Shown here: positions 1 through 4,597 of the stretch, one piece after another
Numbering within the stretch: position 1 is the first letter of the stretch
Layout of the letters: every line of letters begins with the position of its first letter
DNA from: a virus
IMG/VR virus record: IMGVR_UViG_3300035228_001001
Coordinates: 1 to 37,852 of that record
Length of the DNA: 37,852 nucleotides
Reading direction: 5' to 3' (one strand)
Position numbers and translations under genes: made by a program
The notes under the pieces: generated by a model
What the model was told of the DNA's origin: nothing
Database searches by the model: none
The model's input: only the letters and a program-made list of their open reading frames with translations

Positions 1-38
1 GGTTACACATTCAGCGAGTTTGCTTAAGTTTCACACAG

Positions 39-68
39 TGAAGCGATTAACTAACACTAATCGCTTCA
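39..68 (+). other. Perfect 11-bp inverted repeat (hairpin)
   Basis: TGAAGCGATTA at 39-49 is the exact reverse complement of TAATCGCTTCA at 58-68, with an 8-base loop. It sits 12 bases after a possible upstream stop codon at 25-27. No run of T follows, so it is not a canonical Rho-independent terminator. It could be a 3'-end stabilising hairpin or a protein-binding site. Confidence 0.6.
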
Positions 69-195
69 TCACTAAATGATACCCAGGGCGGCTGACGCCC
101 TAGTTCACCCATACTAGCATCTCATGGCGCATTTTTCCATGCCTTATCTCCCTGTCGTGGGAGAGGGATCACTTTCCAAAGTGTCATACACAGGC

Positions 196-224
196 ATCAC
201 AGTCAAGGTCTTAGGCGCTATACT
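196..224 (+). promoter_or_regulatory. Sigma70-like promoter P1 for the first small gene
   Basis: TATACT at 219-224 matches the -10 consensus at five of six bases. ATCACA at 196-201, 17 bases upstream, matches the -35 consensus at four of six. The predicted transcription start is about 231, which is also an ATG. Confidence 0.5.
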
Positions 225-245
225 AACAGCATGGAAAACAAAACG

Positions 246-419
246 ATGACACGCACAGGTTTCTTTCTTCACAACGAGAACCCCTCCCCTATGATGCAGA
301 CAGTCATGGAGAAGATCCAACGTCAGCATCAGGCGGAGCATGAGTATCGCATGGCAGTGAGAGCAGGTCGCATCCAACCCAACCACTCTACGAACTGGAA
401 CATCAGCGACAGACACTAG
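246..419 (+). CDS. Small hypothetical protein, 57 aa (62 aa from the upstream ATG at 231)
   Basis: I do not recognise this protein. It is short and hydrophilic, rich in Gln, His and Arg, with a central helix-prone stretch (MEKIQRQHQAEHEYRMAVRA). It has no membrane segment or signal peptide. Two starts are possible. The ATG at 231 falls exactly where the promoter at 219-224 would start transcription, so using it implies a leaderless message. The ATG at 246 follows a 15-base A-rich leader very like that of the next gene (start at 459). I prefer 246 because a third neighbour (724) also has an unstructured AAAC-rich leader of similar length and only one ATG. It is probably an early or accessory phage gene. 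Confidence 0.55.
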   Translation: MTRTGFFLHNENPSPMMQTVMEKIQRQHQAEHEYRMAVRAGRIQPNHSTNWNISDRH

Positions 420-439
420 ACCCTGACCCTGTAGACTAA
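410..439 (+). promoter_or_regulatory. Promoter P2 with 19-base conserved element
   Basis: TAGACT at 432-437 serves as a -10, and CAGACA at 410-415 is a possible -35 with 16-base spacing. Bases 421-439 (CCCTGACCCTGTAGACTAA) recur exactly at 684-702 in front of another small gene. Upstream of the -10 this element has a CCCTG-A-CCCTG direct repeat, which could bind an activator. Confidence 0.5.
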
Positions 440-458
440 TCACATGAGAAACGAAACC

Positions 459-677
459 ATGATCCAAACCAAATGCATCGCCGTCATCGGTGGCACTGAT
501 TACGAGGGAGAAGCATTCCAAACCCTTCGCCTCTTTGATTGCCAATCCACTGCCGACCTTTACAAGGTAAAGCTCCAGCAGGACTATGATTACGTGATGA
601 TGGACGTTCGCGAGGTTTCTCAGTATAGCGCCATGATGGGAGGGACAATCGAGGCACTGGCACAGTTCGCCGCCTAA
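459..677 (+). CDS. Small hypothetical protein, 72 aa (77 aa from the upstream ATG at 444)
   Basis: This is an unrecognised small soluble protein. A hydrophobic strand followed by GGTDYEGE is visible near the N-terminus (CIAVIGGTDYEGE). A helix-strand pair follows (STADLYKVKLQQDYDYVMMD), suggesting a compact alpha/beta fold. There is no membrane segment. The alternative ATG at 444 lies exactly at the predicted transcription start, six bases after the -10. As with the preceding gene, a second ATG stands 15 bases further on, and I choose it for the same leader reason. The gene has its own promoter and ends just before the second copy of the 19-base promoter element. It is likely an early or accessory gene. 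Confidence 0.6.
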   Translation: MIQTKCIAVIGGTDYEGEAFQTLRLFDCQSTADLYKVKLQQDYDYVMMDVREVSQYSAMMGGTIEALAQFAA

Positions 678-683
678 TCTCTC

Positions 684-702
684 CCCTGACCCTGTAGACT
701 AA
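684..702 (+). promoter_or_regulatory. Promoter P3: second copy of the 19-base element
   Basis: This is an exact copy of 421-439, with TAGACT at 695-700 as the -10. I see no good -35 hexamer at normal spacing, which favours activator-dependent use through the CCCTGACCCTG part. The predicted start is near 707, leaving an unstructured leader of repeated AAAC units before the ATG at 724. Confidence 0.5.
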
Positions 703-723
703 GTTCAACAAACAAACAAACAC

Positions 724-951
724 ATGTTCGCAGTTCAACCCACATCCTTCGGCACCTTTGACGAGTACGGTGCAGACTACACACCAACGATTGCAGGTGC
801 CTACCGTATCGCTGCCATCCGTCAGCAGGAGCGAGAGGGTGATCAGATGATCTGGCGTCTCACCTCAGGGCAACCCATCCCATGGGTGAGGGTCTATGAA
901 GACGAGAACATCAGCAGTGTGACAGAGCAGGAGCTGGCACTGCTGGCATAG
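724..951 (+). CDS. Small hypothetical protein, 75 aa
   Basis: I do not recognise this protein. The N-terminal third is polar and aromatic (FGTFDEYGADYTPTIAGAYR). It is followed by a helix with IAAIRQQEREGDQMIWRL and an acidic C-terminus (VYEDENISSVTEQELALLA). It has no membrane segment or signal peptide. The single available ATG is preceded by a leader of repeated AAAC units without a Shine-Dalgarno sequence. That supports unstructured-leader initiation as the rule in this small-gene cluster. It has its own promoter (P3) and a 52-base gap to the next gene. Cyanophage genomes carry many such unnamed short genes. Confidence 0.6.
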   Translation: MFAVQPTSFGTFDEYGADYTPTIAGAYRIAAIRQQEREGDQMIWRLTSGQPIPWVRVYEDENISSVTEQELALLA

Positions 952-970
952 GCAACGGCATCACATCGAC

Positions 971-976
971 TAGAAT
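971..976 (+). promoter_or_regulatory. -10-like element P4 before the DUF7249-like gene
   Basis: TAGAAT at 971-976 matches the -10 consensus at five of six bases, 27 bases before the ATG at 1004. No good -35 is visible at standard spacing. The call rests mainly on position and on the pattern set by the three upstream genes. Confidence 0.35.
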
Positions 977-1003
977 TCAAGAGTACACAACACAGGACAC
1001 AGC

Positions 1004-1225
1004 ATGAACGGTTGGGCAAACCACGCAACATGGAACGTCGCTCTCTGGATAGGCAACGATGAGACCATCTACCGTCACGCCAAAGCAAACCAGAACCTGG
1101 GCTACCGCAAGTGGGCAAAGCGTTGGATCGATGAGTACGGTGAGTACATCACGGGCGACGGCATCAGCTGGTTGTCTGATGACGTAGACACAGATGAGAT
1201 GGATGCGATGCTGGCAGAACTGTGA
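1004..1225 (+). CDS. DUF7249-like small protein, 73 aa
   Basis: The N-terminus (NGWANHATWNVALWIGNDE) has the pattern N-x-x-T-W-N-V-A-L-W-x-x-N-D/E. I recognise this pattern from a family of short phage and bacterial proteins of unknown function (DUF7249, from memory). The middle is helical and basic (YRKWAKRWIDEYGEY), and the C-terminus is strongly acidic (SDDVDTDEMDAMLAEL), so the charge is polarised. A weak GGA stands a few bases before the ATG. The stop overlaps the GTG start of the downstream HicA-like gene (GTGA), so the two are probably translated together. Whether this protein is a functional partner of the HicA-like protein is unknown; it does not look like HicB. Confidence 0.7.
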   Translation: MNGWANHATWNVALWIGNDETIYRHAKANQNLGYRKWAKRWIDEYGEYITGDGISWLSDDVDTDEMDAMLAEL

Positions 1226-1392
1226 ACGACAAGCAACTCAAACGCCTCGCCCGTGTCCATGGGTGGGTTAAGCACCGCAACGGCGGCAGTCATGAGATAT
1301 GGAGACGAGGGACAGGGGAACAGATCACCATCCCATACCGCTGCAGGTCCTTCGTTATCAAGAACATCGCCAAGCAACTGACAGCAGCATGA
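1222..1392 (+). CDS. HicA-type mRNA-interferase-like protein, 56 aa (GTG start)
   Basis: The protein has the layout of the HicA/YcfA toxin family, which folds like a double-stranded-RNA-binding domain. An N-terminal helix (KQLKRLARVHGWV) is followed by a basic turn and GGSHEIW, with His25 where HicA has its catalytic histidine. A strand with QITIP and a C-terminal helix (FVIKNIAKQL) complete the fold. Its length of 56 aa fits the family. HicA proteins cleave mRNA and are normally held in check by HicB encoded next to them. No HicB-like frame is visible here. The GTG start overlaps the stop of the preceding gene by four bases, indicating coupling. Assignment rests on pattern and motif reading only. 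A HicA-like fold without RNase activity is possible. Confidence 0.65.
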   Translation: MNDKQLKRLARVHGWVKHRNGGSHEIWRRGTGEQITIPYRCRSFVIKNIAKQLTAA

Positions 1393-1502
1393 CAGTATAG
1401 CACAGGGGGTGGACTGTATATTGCCCCCCCTTGCCCCCTAGGCGATGCGCCAAGCGAAAATCCATGGGTCCCTCCTAACCTACAAAAGTATCCAGACGAG
1501 CA

Positions 1503-1509
1503 CTAAATA
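1503..1509 (+). promoter_or_regulatory. T4-type late promoter motif (CTAAATA)
   Basis: CTAAATA resembles the late sigma (gp55-type) promoter of T4-like phages and stands at the start of the structural gene block. Transcription would begin a few bases downstream, at the edge of the leader hairpin at 1511-1533. Confidence 0.5.
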
Positions 1510-1510
1510 T

Positions 1511-1535
1511 TTTTGAAAATGGTTTTTTCAAAACC
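1511..1535 (+). other. Leader hairpin with two competing folds
   Basis: TTTTGAAAA at 1511-1519 is complementary to TTTTCAAAA at 1525-1533. An alternative stem pairs GGTTTT (1521-1526) with AAAACC (1530-1535). Placed right after a late promoter, it would lie at the very 5' end of the late message. It may stabilise that message or act as a switch. Confidence 0.45.
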
Positions 1536-1566
1536 TTAAAACCCAAAAAATTTTCCCAGCAAAAAA

Positions 1567-1818
1567 ATGCCTGAAAAAGTTGACTTTAAAGATTACGACG
1601 CAATACTAGATAACTTTGATAATTTTTGTGATGAGTTTGAAAGTCGTGCGAGCAATGCATTCATGAGAGGAGATCAAAACGATGGAAGAGTTACAAAAGC
1701 AGCAGCAGAGCATGGAGCAGGTCCTCCTAAAGCTGTCCGAGAGGTTGACGCACCTGGACCAACGGATATCGCAGTTGGAGCGCCCCACCTTGATGTACCG
1801 CCGCCCATCGGGACGTGA
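1567..1818 (+). CDS. Hypothetical protein whose second half overlaps the next gene in another frame (83 aa)
   Basis: The first 39 residues look like real protein, acidic and aromatic (KVDFKDYDAILDNFDNFCDE), and start at the first ATG after the late promoter. From about residue 39 the frame runs through the downstream coiled-coil gene in a different phase. There it reads as a Pro/Gly/Ala-rich chain typical of out-of-frame translation. The overlap is 137 bases. Either the gene is really 83 aa and overlapping, or the N-terminal part is joined to the next frame by a +1 shift, or an indel has extended it. No Shine-Dalgarno is visible before the ATG. Function unknown. Confidence 0.45.
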   Translation: MPEKVDFKDYDAILDNFDNFCDEFESRASNAFMRGDQNDGRVTKAAAEHGAGPPKAVREVDAPGPTDIAVGAPHLDVPPPIGT

Positions 1819-1909
1819 TCATGAAAGTCTCTCAGAGACTTTAGATTATTTGCATAATAATATTGAAGGTATCAAGCAAGACCTAGTAAAAGTTTCCAAA
1901 GCAGTCTAA
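1682..1909 (+). CDS. Small coiled-coil protein, 75 aa
   Basis: This is a highly charged helical protein. Residues about 2-34 show leucine/isoleucine heptads (QVLLKLSERLTHLDQRISQL), and a second helical stretch near the C-terminus (LDYLHNNIEGIKQDLVKV) suggests another coiled-coil segment. The start is supported by AGGAG about eight bases before the ATG. The stop shares a base with the next ATG (TAATG), so it is coupled to the 309-aa protein. Its place among spike and baseplate genes suggests a small virion or assembly protein, but I do not recognise the family. Confidence 0.7.
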   Translation: MEELQKQQQSMEQVLLKLSERLTHLDQRISQLERPTLMYRRPSGRDHESLSETLDYLHNNIEGIKQDLVKVSKAV

Positions 1910-2838
1910 TGCCCGTCGCAATTGTCCCCAACGAACAAGTCCTAGGAGCTGGAGCAGGTTTTGTATTAAACCCTGCACCGAACGTGGTATTATACCAAGA
2001 TATGATTCGGATGGGACCAAATCCCAACATGTATGAGTTAATCAATCCATCGATGCGGATTGATGTGGTAGCGACTGGCGGATGCCCCTTACCACTGGTT
2101 CCCGAGTTAATCACGGGTATATCCATTAAACCTGGGCATGGGCATCCCACGCCAGGTGGAGCAGGGTGCAGTGTTGCAACAATGATTGATATTGCACCAG
2201 CGCCAGTACCGAACATCCCTGAGATGCTAATGATTAGGGGTTTTAGCGAACCTTACATGGAATATGGAACAATCGCATCCCCACCTGTTCCAGCACTCTC
2301 ATTACCTTCGCCACTCATTGGATATATTTCAGAGAAATATTTTTATGATGCAGAGTTCATCTATGCGACATATTATGATCCATATGCAGATGTCATACCA
2401 GATACCTTCCCAATCCAGAAGCAGAACCGTATGACAGCGATTTCTTTATTAAATGGGAAGCGTAGTAGGTTATTCAGTGAATTTGACAGTGGGTTAGATC
2501 AGGTCACCGATGCTATGTTTGGGACGGGGGCACCGATACCATTAAATGTTATAACTGATGAAAGTGCATTACTACCGAATTTAACAGGTGTGCAGAATAC
2601 TTATGGTAATGATTATCTAAAGAGTGTAATACCAGAGACATCATTCTGGATTAAATTCAAACCATCGTTTATAAAGACGATGATATTTTACTACACTGTT
2701 GTTGTAACTCATACATGTCCACCATATGTGACTACATTCTTAGGTCAAATGACGGTACATAATGGATGGACCCCTTTTGCGAACAGGCTTGCATACTACA
2801 TAGATAATCAAGTAGGATTTTTGGAGGCACCAGTATGA
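1909..2838 (+). CDS. Unrecognised 309-aa protein coupled to the PAAR gene; probable virion or spike-associated protein
   Basis: I do not recognise the family. The N-terminal 120 residues are rich in Pro, Gly and Met with repeated PxP turns (for example GPNPNMYELINPSMRI and IDIAPAPVPNIPEML) and two short Gly/Cys-bearing loops (GGCPLPLVP, GGAGCSV). That is the style of a beta-structured particle protein. The C-terminal 180 residues look more globular, with aromatic stretches (EKYFYDAEFIYATYYDPYAD) and a hydrophobic segment (TMIFYYTVVVTH) that is too short and polar-flanked to be a sure membrane helix. The gene is tightly coupled on both sides: TAATG upstream and ATGA into the PAAR gene. In T4 the PAAR protein caps the gp5 spike, so a spike or hub role is a reasonable inference, not shown. 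Confidence 0.7.
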   Translation: MPVAIVPNEQVLGAGAGFVLNPAPNVVLYQDMIRMGPNPNMYELINPSMRIDVVATGGCPLPLVPELITGISIKPGHGHPTPGGAGCSVATMIDIAPAPVPNIPEMLMIRGFSEPYMEYGTIASPPVPALSLPSPLIGYISEKYFYDAEFIYATYYDPYADVIPDTFPIQKQNRMTAISLLNGKRSRLFSEFDSGLDQVTDAMFGTGAPIPLNVITDESALLPNLTGVQNTYGNDYLKSVIPETSFWIKFKPSFIKTMIFYYTVVVTHTCPPYVTTFLGQMTVHNGWTPFANRLAYYIDNQVGFLEAPV

Positions 2839-3170
2839 GTAATCCCACAAGTATTACTGGAGCAGGTGCTGGTGGCACCCTACGACCCATCAGTCGTCTT
2901 GGAGATATTACGACTGGTCACCAATGCTGGGCACCCACAGTAGGCACCTCAGCGTCTCTTAACGTCTTCTGTAACGGTCAAGCAGTACATATGGTAGGAA
3001 ATACCTTTACACCTCATACATGCGGCACAGACGTTCACCCAGACATTGCTGCAAAGGGTTCAACTAGCGTTAGAGTAAATGGAATGGATATTATGAGGTT
3101 AGGGGACATTTTAGCACCTGGAGGAGCTCTAATGGCACAAAGCACATTTAATGTGTTTGCCAAATCCTAA
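2835..3170 (+). CDS. PAAR-motif tail-spike tip protein (T4 gp5.4-like), 111 aa
   Basis: PAAR proteins form the sharpened tip of contractile-tail spikes. They fold as a small cone with a zinc ion held by His and Cys near the apex. The family pattern is visible: an early strand (ISRLGDITTGHQC), Gly-rich loops, and the repeat-like segment INVxGxxxxRxGD, seen here as VRVNGMDIMRLGDIL near residue 82. Candidate zinc ligands are His and Cys in GHQC, in TPHTC, and in DVHP. Length of about 110 aa fits T4 gp5.4. The gene overlaps its upstream neighbour by ATGA. Expected position is the end of the tail spike, under the baseplate hub. Confidence 0.88.
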   Translation: MSNPTSITGAGAGGTLRPISRLGDITTGHQCWAPTVGTSASLNVFCNGQAVHMVGNTFTPHTCGTDVHPDIAAKGSTSVRVNGMDIMRLGDILAPGGALMAQSTFNVFAKS

Positions 3171-3184
3171 GGGTGTGATATAAT
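3157..3184 (+). promoter_or_regulatory. Strong sigma70-like extended -10 promoter inside the structural block
   Basis: TTGCCA at 3157-3162 (five of six) and TATAAT at 3179-3184 (six of six) are spaced by 16 bases, and TG stands one base before the -10 (extended -10). This is the best housekeeping-type promoter in the window. It sits at the end of the PAAR gene, 25 bases before the 49-aa basic gene. It would let host or early polymerase transcribe 3209 onwards. Confidence 0.65.
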
Positions 3185-3208
3185 AGTATAGTCAATCAAA
3201 TTTGAATT

Positions 3209-3358
3209 ATGGCAAAGAGCAGAGTTGGATTATCAGGTGCTGACACAATCGAGTCAATTCCAAAGCGTACTCGTCAAGGACGTGGTAAGCACACCAAGTA
3301 CACACCAACATCACGTAATGCTGCTAAGAAGCGTTATAGAGGACAAGGTAAAGGATGA
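3209..3358 (+). CDS. Very basic 49-aa protein
   Basis: The product has 7 Lys and 7 Arg against 2 acidic residues, concentrated in the C-terminal two thirds (IPKRTRQGRGKHTKYTPT, AAKKRYRGQGKG). It is Gly-rich and probably unfolded until bound, consistent with binding DNA, RNA or an acidic protein surface. I recall similar short proteins from other cyanomyoviruses but know no function. The start ATG lies about 18 bases after the predicted start of the sigma70-like promoter and has no Shine-Dalgarno. The stop overlaps the next ATG (ATGA), so the two are coupled. Confidence 0.7.
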   Translation: MAKSRVGLSGADTIESIPKRTRQGRGKHTKYTPTSRNAAKKRYRGQGKG

Positions 3359-4020
3359 ATTTAATTTGCAATCTTCCTGCAGAGAAAGTTTGGGTTCGTA
3401 GGGAATACTTACGAGATCATCAAGATGGACATGGGGAGTTTGTTGAGGGCGTCTGGGTTGCTGCTAAAAGCATACCTGGACGTGCTTTTTACTTTGAGAC
3501 ATACTTACCACAATATGGTGCAATGTATGATAAACTACCCATTAGTGCATTTGTACGATCCCCCGAAACCCCAGTCATAGACATGAGTTTGGAGAATTTA
3601 CAATTCTGGAATTGCATGGACTATGGCGTTATGGCAATTAATAAAGGGTTTGTTTCATCCATGGATTGTGAAGTCTTCACTAGAGACCATGGTCTTATGA
3701 GAGGACAATACTTGTTTACACTTGACAACTATCATGCAAATCCAGATGTAATAGATAATAATGTAAGTGAAGTGCCTCAAGAGCACAAATCACATAATTG
3801 CATCGCATTGAACAACGGTCAGTATGCATTGTATCCTAATAATAGGATGCGTCTGTACGACCTCTCTATAACCCCTGAGGAACCCAAGTTCCCTGACTTT
3901 AAAGTATCTACCATAGAATACCAAGTAGAGGCAGGAATTGACTGGGGACGCCTTGGAGACACTGATGATTATTTCTGGCAAACACAAAAGGAAAAAAACA
4001 ATGGGAAACAGCAGAACTGA
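3355..4020 (+). CDS. Conserved-type cyanophage protein of unknown function, 221 aa
   Basis: This is a soluble protein of about 26 kDa, rich in Tyr, Phe and Trp, with beta-strand and turn character (EGVWVAAKSIPGRAFYFETY; FWNCMDYGVMAINKGFV). There is no signal peptide or transmembrane helix. The C-terminus is short, basic and polar (KEKNNGKQQN). Proteins like this often lie just before gene 25 in cyanomyoviruses, as far as I recall, but I cannot name a domain. The context (between spike-tip and wedge genes) suggests a virion or assembly role. However, it lies downstream of a sigma70-like promoter as well as in the late block. It overlaps the following small gene by 20 bases. Confidence 0.75.
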   Translation: MNLICNLPAEKVWVRREYLRDHQDGHGEFVEGVWVAAKSIPGRAFYFETYLPQYGAMYDKLPISAFVRSPETPVIDMSLENLQFWNCMDYGVMAINKGFVSSMDCEVFTRDHGLMRGQYLFTLDNYHANPDVIDNNVSEVPQEHKSHNCIALNNGQYALYPNNRMRLYDLSITPEEPKFPDFKVSTIEYQVEAGIDWGRLGDTDDYFWQTQKEKNNGKQQN

Positions 4021-4174
4021 TAAAAGTGAGTCATTCAAAGAATCTGGAATGACTCTTATTACCGAAGTTGAAAGCGACAAGTATCTGCGTAAAGCAGGTA
4101 AGCGTAAGAACATGCAAGAAGGTGAGTTATTTGATAATCAAGAGGAGTGGGCAGATGGTTTCTGTGGTAAGTGA
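4001..4174 (+). CDS. Small charged hypothetical protein, 57 aa
   Basis: I choose the ATG at 4001 rather than the longer frame from 3938. AAAGGA stands at a good distance before it, and the longer version would overlap the 221-aa gene by 83 bases instead of 20. The product is hydrophilic, with a basic middle (KYLRKAGKRKNMQ) and an acidic, Trp-bearing end (EEWADGFCGK). No family is recognised. The gene ends right at a late promoter motif that begins the wedge operon. Confidence 0.6.
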   Translation: MGNSRTDKSESFKESGMTLITEVESDKYLRKAGKRKNMQEGELFDNQEEWADGFCGK

Positions 4175-4180
4175 TAAATA
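4173..4180 (+). promoter_or_regulatory. T4-type late promoter (GATAAATA) of the wedge operon
   Basis: GATAAATA lies 24 bases before the ATG of gene 25 and overlaps the stop region of the preceding small gene. It is one base from the T4 late consensus TATAAATA and would drive genes 25, 6 and the giant 7-like gene as one late unit. Confidence 0.65.
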
Positions 4181-4204
4181 GATTCAGCCTATTGCTGTGT
4201 CTTA

Positions 4205-4597
4205 ATGCCCACGTTCCAGACGTTTAAAGACTTGAGCGTTACGTTTAAGAAGCATCCTGTAAACGATGATATCGTAGCAGTGAAAGACAAGGCAGCTATC
4301 GTTCAAGCGATTACTACCTTGCTTCTTACTAGAAAGGGTGAACGACCATTTCAACCAGATCTGGGTTGTGGTATTTACGCTACGTTGTTTGAACCACTTG
4401 ATTATGCCACTGCTGGTATGATTAAGAATGAAGTTGTAACCGTTTTAGCACAATACGAACCACGTATCGTCGTTAACGATTGTGTTGTATCTCCTGATGA
4501 ACAAAACAATGGTTATGAAGTAGAGTTGTTTTTTACCATTGTTGGTAGAGATGACACACCAGTGGCAATAGACTTCTTCTTAGAGCGTACACGATAA
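4205..4597 (+). CDS. 25: Baseplate wedge protein gp25 (GPW_gp25 family), 130 aa
   Basis: gp25 is a core piece of the contractile-tail baseplate wedge. It is the structural equivalent of TssE in type VI secretion and helps start sheath assembly. The family hallmarks are present: the segment TRKGERPFQPDLGCGI around residues 43-58, the LFEPLD helix start, and the EPR motif in QYEPRIVVNDC near residue 95. Length (130 aa) agrees with T4 gp25 (132 aa). No Shine-Dalgarno is obvious. The gene follows a late promoter directly and shares a base with the next start (TAATG), so it is coupled to gp6 exactly as expected for proteins of the same wedge complex. Confidence 0.95.
   Translation: MPTFQTFKDLSVTFKKHPVNDDIVAVKDKAAIVQAITTLLLTRKGERPFQPDLGCGIYATLFEPLDYATAGMIKNEVVTVLAQYEPRIVVNDCVVSPDEQNNGYEVELFFTIVGRDDTPVAIDFFLERTR

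Larger units (their letters stand above)
1..230 (+). other. Non-coding leader region rich in small hairpins; possible 3' end of an upstream gene
   Basis: No convincing complete gene lies here. Frame 1 reads eight codons (GYTFSEFA) to a TAA at 25-27, which may be the tail of a gene outside the window. After it come five inverted repeats: 39-49/58-68 (11 bp, perfect), 85-90/96-101 (AGGGCG/CGCCCT), 123-127/137-141 (CATGG/CCATG), 147-152/159-164 (TCTCCC/GGGAGA) and 170-174/179-183 (CACTT/AAGTG). The first could terminate or stabilise the upstream transcript, but no U-tract follows it. An antisense reading frame covers part of this stretch; I treat it as a shadow. Confidence 0.5.
421..702 (+). repeat. 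Pair of identical 19-base promoter elements
   Basis: CCCTGACCCTGTAGACTAA occurs at 421-439 and again at 684-702, each just after the stop of one small gene and before the next. The sequence includes a -10-like TAGACT. Its conservation between unrelated coding sequences implies a regulatory role. Confidence 0.7.
1393..1566 (+). other. Intergenic region at the early/late boundary
   Basis: This 174-base gap holds G5 at 1405-1409 facing C7 at 1424-1430 and C5 at 1434-1438. They could pair, but no U-run follows, so I do not call a terminator. Then come the late promoter motif at 1503-1509 and a hairpin at 1511-1533. Base composition drops from GC-rich to AT-rich within this gap. Confidence 0.5.

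Noticed and set aside
144-545. 133-codon open frame on the minus strand
   Set aside because: It overlaps two plus-strand small genes and a hairpin-rich region. It has no plausible promoter or ribosome site, and its composition looks like antisense shadow.
1405-1438. G5 and C7/C5 tracts considered as a terminator
   Set aside because: The tracts could pair, but the loop is long and no U-run follows the stem.
3938-4000. Longer start for the 57-aa gene
   Set aside because: The upstream start at 3938 would overlap the 221-aa gene by 83 bases and lacks a ribosome site. AAAGGA supports ATG 4001.
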